Positions 1 through 7,301 of a stretch of 64,000 bases of DNA are shown here, piece after piece; position 1 is the stretch's first letter; every line of letters starts with the position of its first letter. Source of the stretch: Clostridiales bacterium (lineage in GTDB: Bacteria; Bacillota; Clostridia; Christensenellales; CAG-138); contig DXWI01000011.1 of assembly GCA_019416935.1 (NCBI GenBank), positions 4,647 to 68,646 of the forward strand, read 5' to 3'. Both the position numbers and the translations under genes were made by a program. The notes under the pieces were generated by a model, which was not told where the DNA came from, ran no database searches, and saw nothing but the letters and a program-made list of their open reading frames with translations.

Positions 1-2
1 CA

Positions 3-617
3 CCGGTAAACGGGGATCCGTATATTATCTGGATGCTGTGTGGACTCATCCCGTGGTTTTTTATCAATGCGGGCATCGTGGGCGGCGCTGGATGCGTTTA
101 TGTAAAGGCAAATACCGTTTTAAAGTTCCGCTACCCGATGGCGACGATTCCGGTCAGCAGCAGTCTGTCCGCTCTCATCGATCATGCGCTCATGCTGGGA
201 ATTCTTCTGGTGGTGCTCGTTGGGTATGGGTGCTATCCAAACGTCTATTGGCTCAATCTGCTGTATTATCTTTTCTTCGCGGTGGTGTTTTTGTCGGCGC
301 TCGGGCTGATTACCAGTACGCTGACAATGCTTGCCAGAGACTTCCAGAAACTGATTCTATCGCTGATCCGTTTGTTGTTTTATATGACGCCCATTCTTTG
401 GCAGATCGATAGCATGCCGGAGATGCTGCGGCCGATTCTTCGGCTCAATCCAGTGCTGTATATTGTGGACGGCTATCGGGAAAGCCTCCTTTACCATACC
501 TGGTTTTTTGAGGATTGGAAAGAACTGCTTTTCTTTTGGGTCGTCAATCTGGGATTGCTGCTTTTGGGCAGCACGATGCACCGCAGGCTGAGAAGCCAGT
601 TCGCGGACATGATTTAG
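3..617 (+). CDS. ABC-2 type polysaccharide/teichoic acid export permease, 5' end cut by window
   Basis: This is the membrane-spanning subunit of an ABC exporter that moves lipid-linked wall polysaccharide or teichoic acid across the cytoplasmic membrane. The frame is open from the window edge without a start, so the N-terminus lies outside. The visible ~204 residues are mostly hydrophobic with about five membrane segments, and carry the family-typical stretch GLITSTLTMLARDFQ followed by FYMTPILW and RLNPVLYIVDGYRESLLY near the C-terminus, as in TagG/Wzm proteins. It ends in TAG 11 bases before the start of its ATPase partner, so the two are surely co-transcribed. The substrate cannot be told from the sequence; the adjoining glycosyltransferase fits a wall polymer. 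Confidence 0.88.
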   Translation, partial: PVNGDPYIIWMLCGLIPWFFINAGIVGGAGCVYVKANTVLKFRYPMATIPVSSSLSALIDHALMLGILLVVLVGYGCYPNVYWLNLLYYLFFAVVFLSALGLITSTLTMLARDFQKLILSLIRLLFYMTPILWQIDSMPEMLRPILRLNPVLYIVDGYRESLLYHTWFFEDWKELLFFWVVNLGLLLLGSTMHRRLRSQFADMI

Positions 618-628
618 TGGGAGACAGT

Positions 629-1375
629 ATGGAACAGGAATATGCAGTCGTTGCCAACAACGTTTCCAAGGTATACCGGCTATACAAAAACCAGAATGAA
701 CGCATCTTCGATTTGCTGCTTGGGAAAAAGAACCTACGGGAGTTCTATGCGCTGCAAGGCGTGAGCTTTGAGGTCAGGTACGGCGAGAGCGTGGGCCTGA
801 TCGGCATCAATGGCAGCGGAAAATCCACGCTGGCAAACCTGATTGGCGGCGTTTCGGAACCAACGATGGGGCAGCTTTCCATTGCCGGCGATCCCGCCCT
901 CATCTCGATCGGCGCGGGCCTGAGCCCACAGCTCACCGGCCTTGAGAACATTGAGTTCAAGGGGCTGATGATGGGCCTAAGCAAAAAGCAGATTCTGCAG
1001 ATCCGCGACGATATCATTGAGTTTTCCGGAATCGATAAGTTTATCGATCAACCCGTAAAGACCTATTCGAGCGGCATGAAAGCGCGCCTTGGTTTTTCGA
1101 TTGCTGTGAATATCAACCCGGATATCATGATCGTGGATGAAGCGCTTTCCGTTGGCGACCCCACCTTTTCGGACCGGTGCCTTGAGCGCATGAACGAATT
1201 TCGCAAGCAGGGCAAGACGATCTTTTTCGTCAGCCACAGCCTCCCGCAGGTAGAGGCGTTCTGCAGCCGGGTGATCTGGCTCGATCATGGCGTTCAGAAG
1301 GCGGACGGCGCTACGGAGGAGGTTTTGCCGATGTACAGGCGTTTTTTGAGCGAATACAACAACAAGAAAAGCTGA
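629..1375 (+). CDS. Polysaccharide/teichoic acid export ABC ATPase (TagH/Wzt-like)
   Basis: This 248-residue ATPase powers the preceding permease. It has Walker A (GINGSGKST, about residue 60), the ABC signature (YSSGMKARLGF, about 150), Walker B (DIMIVDEAL, about 175) and the switch histidine (FFVSHS). The ATG at 629 is chosen over an upstream in-frame start because GTGGGAG sits just before it and because the upstream start would overlap the permease by 100 bases. It lacks the C-terminal carbohydrate-binding domain of Wzt proteins and the long C-terminal extension of Bacillus TagH, so it is the short form. It lies between the permease and the glycosyltransferase in one operon. Confidence 0.9.
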   Translation: MEQEYAVVANNVSKVYRLYKNQNERIFDLLLGKKNLREFYALQGVSFEVRYGESVGLIGINGSGKSTLANLIGGVSEPTMGQLSIAGDPALISIGAGLSPQLTGLENIEFKGLMMGLSKKQILQIRDDIIEFSGIDKFIDQPVKTYSSGMKARLGFSIAVNINPDIMIVDEALSVGDPTFSDRCLERMNEFRKQGKTIFFVSHSLPQVEAFCSRVIWLDHGVQKADGATEEVLPMYRRFLSEYNNKKS

Positions 1376-1450
1376 GCGACGTCCTGCCGGGAACGCAGGA
1401 GCGAGCGATGCAGCGCCGTATGGCGTTCCAAACGAACATTCGGAGGAAAG

Positions 1451-3709
1451 ATGAAGCAAAGCCGAAAGGACATTCTGAATCGAATCAAGGATCAATTGCG
1501 TCCAACCCTGCCATACCGCATCCTGTTTTGGGCGAAGTACCGCATGATCCGGCTGCTGCGCGGAGGGAAACAGTTCGCGAAAAAACTTGTTGCCAAATGC
1601 AGACCCTTTTCCAAGCGAGCGCTCGTTTGGCTCATGGAAACGCCGCTGTATGCGGTTGTTTTGACCTGCAAGCGCTATCGCCGCCTGCTGCGGGAGCGGC
1701 GGAGGATGGAGCGGCCGCTGGTGAGCGTCGTCGTCGCTACCTACAAACCCATCCCATATCTCGGGGAGTGTATCGAATCCGTGCTCGCGCAGGATCGGGA
1801 GCTTGCGGACATTGAGATACTCGTCTGCGTCAACGGGCAGAACCGGCAGTATTACGAGCAGCTGCGCGCAGACTATGCGCATGAGGCTTGCATCCGGGTT
1901 CTGTACACGGAAACAAAGGGTCTCGGAGCGGCGAGAAATCTCGGCGTTCGCTTTGCGCGCGGCAGCTATCTGACGTTTCTGGACGACGATGACTACATGA
2001 CCCCGCACTATGTGCGCGATATGATGGCGTATGTGCGCGAGGATACGGCCATCGTGTGCGGACGGCTGGTGGATTTTGACGCGGCTGCCGGGCGCTGCAA
2101 AAAGGCGACCTATATCAATATTGCGCTCTTGCGGGGCGTCTATGCCAGCACCACCCGCTATAATCCCTCCCTGTTTGGCGTCATGTGCGGCAAGCTGTAT
2201 TCCAAAGCCCAGTACGATCGGTTTGCGCAGATCGACGAAACGCTGAAAAACACCGAGGACATCGATTTCTGGGCGGCCAATATCGGCAAAATTGAGGGAG
2301 AGGTCGCTGCCGTCCAGCATTACAGCCGGGAGGCCTATGTCCGGCGGCTGACTCCAAACAGCATGAGCCGTCCGGCTCCTGAGTCGGCTTATTCCTTCTA
2401 TGTGGAGGATCGCATCCACATGATCGAACGAATCTCCGCAAGAATGTTCCAAGAGCTTCCCCTGTGGCAGAACCGGTTTTTGCTCACACAAATCAATTCG
2501 CAATACCAGTTCTTGCTGAACTACTATCGTTCGCTGCCGGAAGAGAGTGAATACCGGCAGAAAACCCGCGCGGCTGCCGCTGCGTCTGTTTCACCGTTCA
2601 TCAACCTGAGCATGCTCAGCAGTGTAAAGGGCGTTGCCTTCTGCCACAACTTTGCGCCTGCGGTCGACGCCTCCGCCTATGTGGCGGCAAAACGGCTGCC
2701 GGCCATTGCGGCGTTCTGGGGCGAGCCCGTTCATTGGACCGTATTCTCCGCGAGAATGCAGAACCGGAAGGCGGACCCAACCTTTTCGACTTTCTTTGCG
2801 CAGTTTCAATATGCCGAGCAGATTACCGTCGGCGCCAATTCCTATTTCAACGGCGCGGCCCAGACCGATTGGGGCGATGCCGCGTGCAAGCGCGCCCAGG
2901 CGATTGACGCGGCGGTGATGTATTCCAGGAGCATGTGGGTTGGCTCCCACATTGCGGCGCTCCGGTACCGCCGGCAGCACCCGCATACAAAATGGTATGC
3001 GGAGTTCAGCGACCCGCTGTATATGGGGACGGACGATCGGCCACGCCCCTGCGCGGCCGGAGAGGATCCGGACTTCTGGATGAACATCGAATATGAAGTG
3101 ATGTGCGAGGCGGACGTGCTCATCTTCACCAATGAGAACCAACTCGCGTACATGCTGGAGAGGAATCCGCGGGTGCAGCATCCGGAGGCGATTCGGGAAA
3201 AGAGCATGGTATTGCATCATCCGGCGCTGCCAAGACAGTATGTTTCCCTCATGCACTGCGAGTATCCGTTAAATCCGCAGCAGATCAACGTCGGATACTT
3301 CGGAACGTTCTATTCCAATCGCAACAGCGATGATCTGCTGCGGCTTTTGCAGCGGCCGGATGTTGCGGTACATATCTTCACCCCGCAGAAGGAGATGGAA
3401 TTGCCAAAGACATATCAGCCATTCGCCGCAAGATTGCATTTGCACGATACAGTGGATCACCTGTCCTTCCTGAATGTCGCATCGCGGTTCGATTACCTGT
3501 TTTTGAGCGATGTGGATTTTCCGGGCGAGATCAATCCGTACCTGCCATCGAAGTTCGCAGACTATCTCATGACGGGCACGCCAATCCTTGCAAAGATTTC
3601 TGTCAATTCCTGTCTGTCGCGAATGGAACTGCCGAAGCTCATTCGATTTGAGACGATGGACGATGCGCTGCTGCAAACGCTGCAGAAACGCTCTGCGGAT
3701 GCATTGTGA
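1451..3709 (+). CDS. Large two-domain glycosyltransferase (GT2 N-terminal domain)
   Basis: This 752-residue protein probably builds the polymer exported by the upstream ABC system. Residues ~95-330 form a family-2 GT-A domain: the opening SVVVATYKPIPYLGECIESV, then the acidic nucleotide-sugar/metal motif LDDDDYM and the acceptor-side TEDIDFW. Residues ~390-740 look like a second, GT-B-like transferase domain (NVGYFGTFYSNRNSDDLL, then PSKFADYLMTGTPIL near the end). The first ~90 residues are basic with no domain I recognise. The ATG follows GAGGAAAG closely. A hairpin terminator follows. The linkage and sugar are unknown. Confidence 0.8.
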   Translation: MKQSRKDILNRIKDQLRPTLPYRILFWAKYRMIRLLRGGKQFAKKLVAKCRPFSKRALVWLMETPLYAVVLTCKRYRRLLRERRRMERPLVSVVVATYKPIPYLGECIESVLAQDRELADIEILVCVNGQNRQYYEQLRADYAHEACIRVLYTETKGLGAARNLGVRFARGSYLTFLDDDDYMTPHYVRDMMAYVREDTAIVCGRLVDFDAAAGRCKKATYINIALLRGVYASTTRYNPSLFGVMCGKLYSKAQYDRFAQIDETLKNTEDIDFWAANIGKIEGEVAAVQHYSREAYVRRLTPNSMSRPAPESAYSFYVEDRIHMIERISARMFQELPLWQNRFLLTQINSQYQFLLNYYRSLPEESEYRQKTRAAAAASVSPFINLSMLSSVKGVAFCHNFAPAVDASAYVAAKRLPAIAAFWGEPVHWTVFSARMQNRKADPTFSTFFAQFQYAEQITVGANSYFNGAAQTDWGDAACKRAQAIDAAVMYSRSMWVGSHIAALRYRRQHPHTKWYAEFSDPLYMGTDDRPRPCAAGEDPDFWMNIEYEVMCEADVLIFTNENQLAYMLERNPRVQHPEAIREKSMVLHHPALPRQYVSLMHCEYPLNPQQINVGYFGTFYSNRNSDDLLRLLQRPDVAVHIFTPQKEMELPKTYQPFAARLHLHDTVDHLSFLNVASRFDYLFLSDVDFPGEINPYLPSKFADYLMTGTPILAKISVNSCLSRMELPKLIRFETMDDALLQTLQKRSADAL

Positions 3710-3801
3710 CGCCGTTCAGGACCTGGAGGTGTGACCACCCCGCCAAGAGAGGGGAAAACGGCGTGAAATAAACGGCAGAAGCCGTTCATGCACGGCTGGG
3801 A

Positions 3802-3830
3802 TGCGGACCGTTTTGCGGTCCGCACTTTTG
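3802..3830 (+). terminator. Rho-independent terminator after the exporter/glycosyltransferase operon
   Basis: A perfect 9-bp stem, TGCGGACCG (3802-3810) with CGGTCCGCA (3816-3824), has a TTTTG loop and is followed by CTTTTG. It lies 93 bases after the glycosyltransferase stop. Confidence 0.65.
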
Positions 3831-3934
3831 CGGGAACAGCCTTTCCAACGTAGTGCATCATTGCCCAGCTGCTTTGTCCATCACCATACAATTCCATGCC
3901 CTTAGCTTATGTTTTAAGTGAGCGATATACCGCG

Positions 3935-3977
3935 AAAACCTTACCCAAATCCGACATGGACAGGCAAGGTTTTTTTG
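3935..3977 (+). terminator. Terminator-like hairpin before the recombinase region
   Basis: AAAACCTT (3935-3942) pairs with AAGGTTTT (3966-3973), extended by two pairs past one mismatch, and a run of seven T follows. No gene ends directly before it, so it could also belong to the left part of the mobile element or act as a leader attenuator. Confidence 0.4.
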
Positions 3978-4014
3978 TTTGCGCATAAAAATGACTGATG
4001 GGAGGTGATGTCCA

Positions 4015-4155
4015 CTGACAACGCCCGATGTTTATTCCATCACGACAGAATCCGTATCAGATAAGCCGCTCGCCAAGCTTTTGGAGGAGCTTTTGATCGA
4101 AATGATAGAAGCAGAGCCGCCGCACCTTTTAGCGGATTCACCGTATTCGCTATGA
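4015..4155 (+). CDS. Possible 46-residue ORF upstream of the recombinase
   Basis: An open frame reads TTPDVYSITTESVSDKPLAK and then a leucine/glutamate-rich helix, ending at TGA 4153-4155. GGGAGGTG lies just upstream, but the only start in this frame is a CTG at 4015; the GTG and ATG nearer the ribosome site are in another frame that stops after 19 codons. It may be a small accessory ORF of the recombinase element or one that has lost its start. I do not recognise it. Confidence 0.25.
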   Translation: MTTPDVYSITTESVSDKPLAKLLEELLIEMIEAEPPHLLADSPYSL

Positions 4156-4203
4156 TGATGGTGTAATCCCCACAGGTTGATTTGGCTTCAGGAAAGGAGA
4201 ATT

Positions 4204-5829
4204 ATGAAAGCAAGGTCAACCTACAAAGCGGCGTTGTATATGCGCCTTTCAAGAGACGACGACGGCGCAGCGGAGAGTGCGAGCATCACGACGCAGCGCA
4301 AAATGCTCCGAAGCTACGCGGCGGACAACGGCTATCTGGTTTTTGATGAATATGTGGACGACGGCTGGAGCGGCACGAACTTCGACCGGCCGGACTTCAA
4401 GCGGATGATCGCGGACATCGAGGCAAAAAAGATCAACCTTGTGATCACGAAGGATCTGTCCCGACTCGGTCGGGACTATATCACAGCCGGACAGTATACA
4501 GAGATCTATTTCCCGTCGAAAGGCGTTCGCTATATCGCTATCAACGACGGCTATGATTCCGACAGCCCATACACGGATATCGCCCCGTTCAAGAACGTCA
4601 TCAACGAGATGTACGCCCGCGACACGTCCAAGAAGATACGTTCGGCGTTTACGACCAAGATGCGTGAAGGAGCGTATATCGCCGCTTTTGCGCCCTACGG
4701 CTATCAGAAAGACCCGACGGATAAGAACCACCTCGTTGTTGATGCGCAGTCTGGCCAGATCGTAAAACAGATATTCCGCATGGCGGCAAACGGCGCGCTG
4801 CCCATCGAAATCGCGCGGACGCTCAATACGCAAAACGTGCCGTCACCCGCGGTCTACCGCTGTATGACGCATGACAGCTTAGATGTAAGCCTCTACTCGC
4901 AGCGGCAGGAATGGACGAGTGCAACCATCACAAAGATGCTTAAAAACGTCGTGTACCTCGGGCATGTCGCGCAGGGTAAAACCACAAAGGTTTCGTTCAA
5001 AAGCCATCTGACCGTAACGAACCCGCGGGACGAATGGATCGTAGTAGAGAACACGCACGAAGCACTCGTGGATGAGGAAACCTTTGACCTCGTCCGTCGT
5101 CGCACCGAAGCACGGACGTGCGAGAAGAAGGGCGAGTTCTATAACCTGTTCTCCGGCATCGCCAAATGCGCCGACTGCGGACGCAACATGTCCGCCACGG
5201 GTACGCGCAAGAAAGGTTCTCCCGCAAACCTTTGCTGCGGCGGCTACAAGCTCTACGGTGCAAACGAGTGCAGCAATCACTTCATCGACTACAATGTGCT
5301 GTATGAGATTGTATTGACCTCGCTGAAAGAACAGCTCTCGATCAGCCGCGAGGAGCACATGACCATTCTCGACAACGCACAAAAGCGTCAGCTTTCTATT
5401 GTGAAGCAGCAGGATAACAGCAAAGACCTTGGCGACATCAAGAAACGTCTGCGGGAGCTCGAAAGCATCATCGGCAAGCTGTATGAGGATAATGCCGCAG
5501 GAAGACTCAGCGATGCGCGCATGAACAAGCTTTTGCCGAAATACGAACAGGAGGCCGAAACGTTAGAAAGCCGTATCACAGAAATAGAGTCGGAAGAAGC
5601 CGCCCCAGTGCAATCGGAGCAAGCCCCCCGTGAAAAGCTCGACAGGCTGCTGCATCAGTTCACCGACGTAACGGAGCTGACGCCAAAGTTGCTGTTCAAG
5701 CTGATCGATCATATCGAAATCGGTCAAGGCTGCTACGAAAAGGGAGAACACGGTAAGGTAAAGCATCAGACGGTGAAGATCTTTTACCGTTTCCAAACGC
5801 AGGCGTCCATCAAGGAATATGCAATGTGA
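4204..5829 (+). CDS. Large serine recombinase
   Basis: This 541-residue recombinase probably integrates and excises a mobile element by double-strand breakage through a serine-DNA link. Order: resolvase catalytic domain (residues ~8-155; YMRLSRDD with the expected nucleophile S16, and the conserved KDLSRLGRDY), Recombinase domain (~165-265; APYGYQKDP, then the ARTLN helix), zinc ribbon (~320-360; CADCGRNMSA with a second cysteine pair), coiled coil (~390-475) and a C-terminal strand-rich tail of the DUF4368 type. ATG 4204 follows AAAGGAGAA; the frame-start 27 bases earlier lacks a ribosome site. Directly downstream lies a headless feoB, suggesting this gene marks an end of the element. No relaxase or conjugation genes are visible here. 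Confidence 0.9.
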   Translation: MKARSTYKAALYMRLSRDDDGAAESASITTQRKMLRSYAADNGYLVFDEYVDDGWSGTNFDRPDFKRMIADIEAKKINLVITKDLSRLGRDYITAGQYTEIYFPSKGVRYIAINDGYDSDSPYTDIAPFKNVINEMYARDTSKKIRSAFTTKMREGAYIAAFAPYGYQKDPTDKNHLVVDAQSGQIVKQIFRMAANGALPIEIARTLNTQNVPSPAVYRCMTHDSLDVSLYSQRQEWTSATITKMLKNVVYLGHVAQGKTTKVSFKSHLTVTNPRDEWIVVENTHEALVDEETFDLVRRRTEARTCEKKGEFYNLFSGIAKCADCGRNMSATGTRKKGSPANLCCGGYKLYGANECSNHFIDYNVLYEIVLTSLKEQLSISREEHMTILDNAQKRQLSIVKQQDNSKDLGDIKKRLRELESIIGKLYEDNAAGRLSDARMNKLLPKYEQEAETLESRITEIESEEAAPVQSEQAPREKLDRLLHQFTDVTELTPKLLFKLIDHIEIGQGCYEKGEHGKVKHQTVKIFYRFQTQASIKEYAM

Positions 5830-5886
5830 AGATTTAAGCTTCAATCGTGGGCAAGGACGACATGTGCGTCCGCAGCCCACACCTCG

Positions 5887-5989
5887 CAGGTTTTGCCGTC
5901 CGGAAGCCCGAAGGGCGAGAGGCAAAACCTGAAAACCTCGAATGCAAACCGCAGGTTCGCATTCGGATATCAACCACCCATGTGCATGG
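5887..5989. repeat. Nested inverted repeats at the recombinase/feoB junction (candidate attachment site)
   Basis: Three dyads lie between the recombinase and the feoB fragment: CAGGTTTTGCC (5887-5897) with GGCAAAACCTG (5921-5931), CGAATGC (5939-5945) with GCATTCG (5959-5965), and CCATGTGCATGG at 5978-5989. Homology to FeoB begins inside the last one. Serine recombinases act on short dyad sites at element ends, so this is a reasonable place for attR, though the exact core cannot be set without the uninterrupted gene. Confidence 0.4.
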
Positions 5990-6825
5990 GGCTTGGTTGC
6001 AACGCCGCGGGCGTGATCGGCTGCCGGATCATCGACAGTCCACGCGAGCGGCTCATCGCCATTTTGACCAACAGCCTCGTGCCCTGCAACGGACGGTTTC
6101 CGACGCTCATCGCCGTCATTACGATGTTCTTTGCGGGCGTTGCCGGCGGCCGTACCTGGCTGTCGGCGCTCCTGCTGTTCGGCGCCATTCTGCTCAGCAT
6201 CGGCATGACGTTCGCCGCTTCTCGGTTCCTTTCCAAAACGCTGCTCAGCGGCGTTCCCTCCTCCTTTACGCTGGAGCTGCCGCCCTATCGCATGCCGCAG
6301 ATTGGCCGGGTGCTCGTACGCTCCGTGCTCGACCGGACACTGTTCGTGCTGGGCCGGGCTGTCAGCGTCGCCGCACCGGCCGGCCTGCTGATCTATCTGC
6401 TGGCAAACGTCACAGTGGGCGGCGCCACGCTGCTGCAGCACTGCACCTCGTTTTTCGATCCGTTCGGCCGGCTGCTGGGGCTCGACGGCGTGATCGTAAT
6501 GGCGTTCCTGCTCGGATTGCCCGCCAACGAAATCGTCATTCCCGTCATCATCATGGCCTATGCCGCAACCGGCATGCTCACGGACTATACCGGACTGGAC
6601 GAACTGCACCGCATGCTGGTACAGCACGGCTGGACTTGGCTGACGGGGCTCAACATGCTGCTGTTCTCCCTGTTCCATTGGCCATGCTCGACAACGCTTC
6701 TCGCCATCCGAAAGGAAACGCAGAGCTGGAAATGGGCGGGAGCCGCCATGCTGCTGCCGACGCTGATCGGGATGGCGCTGTGCCTGACCACGACCGCGCT
6801 CGCGCGCCTGTTCGGCCTTGTATAA
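5980..6825 (+). pseudogene. feoB: C-terminal fragment of ferrous iron transporter FeoB
   Basis: The frame encodes the last ~281 residues of FeoB, the GTP-gated ferrous iron permease. The pore motif of the second Gate domain, MGLGCNAAGVIGCR, opens the fragment, followed by ERLIAILTNSLVPCNGR and several membrane helices (LGLDGVIVMAFLLGLPANE, LFSLFHWPCSTTLL). The G domain and first Gate domain, some 350-450 residues, are missing, and the reading frame upstream is recombinase-element tail. This matches disruption by insertion. ATG 5980 is the first in-frame start within homology, but a product without the GTPase should not transport iron. The 5' part is not in this window. Confidence 0.85.
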
Positions 6826-6867
6826 ACGGCGGGCGGGACGGCGCATACTAACCGTGAGGTGAAGCAC

Positions 6868-7029
6868 ATGGATGATCTGCCACAGGGATTTTTGCAGTCG
6901 CTATCCCGCAACCCGGAAGCCATGAAGCGCTTCTGCGCGCTGCCCGAGGGCGTCAAGGAGCAGCGGGTTGCCGAGGCGCGCGCTGCAAAGAGCCGCGCGG
7001 AGATGGACGCGCTGGTCAGGGATCTGTAG
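6868..7029 (+). CDS. Small helical hypothetical protein
   Basis: A 53-residue protein, MDDLPQGFLQSLSRNPEAMK onward, ending in a basic, alanine-rich helix (EARAAKSRAEMDALVRDL). GTGAGGTGAAG precedes the ATG. It lies 42 bases after the feoB remnant and before a strong terminator, so it was probably the last gene of the feo operon. It has no metal-binding cysteines, unlike the small FeoB-associated Cys-rich proteins, and its function is unknown. Confidence 0.6.
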   Translation: MDDLPQGFLQSLSRNPEAMKRFCALPEGVKEQRVAEARAAKSRAEMDALVRDL

Positions 7030-7075
7030 CCCTTCCCAAAGCGCCGCCGCGGCTCGAACAGCGGCGTCATGCGAG

Positions 7076-7105
7076 CGCCCCGGCAGCACCGGGGCGTTCC
7101 TTTTT
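7076..7105 (+). terminator. Rho-independent terminator of the feo remnant operon
   Basis: CGCCCCGG (7076-7083) pairs with CCGGGGCG (7089-7096) around a CAGCA loop, followed by TTCCTTTTT. Confidence 0.75.
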
Positions 7106-7226
7106 GCCGTGAGCAGCGCCGCATTTTGCAGAATCCGCCAGCAGCGGTTGTTCCCGAAAGGCTCAGCCGCAAGCATGGAGCGCCGCGCCCGACGCCGGCA
7201 TAGGGGGACAACGCCCCCGGGCGGTC

Positions 7227-7255
7227 TTGCTTTCTTTCTCACACTCCATTATAAT
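7227..7255 (+). promoter_or_regulatory. Sigma-70 type promoter of the CoA-disulfide reductase gene
   Basis: TTGCTT (7227-7232) and a perfect TATAAT (7250-7255) are separated by 17 bases, 47 bases before the ATG at 7302. Confidence 0.7.
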
Positions 7256-7301
7256 TGTTATCATATCCATTCAAATCTAATAAAACTGGAGGCCATCCAA
7301 A

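Noticed and set aside
977..2503. Long minus-strand ORF (508 aa)
   Set aside because: It is antisense to the glycosyltransferase and ATPase genes, arginine/histidine-rich and without motifs.
5563..6867. Minus-strand ORF of 434 aa
   Set aside because: Antisense to recombinase and feoB; composition is that of a GC-rich shadow frame.
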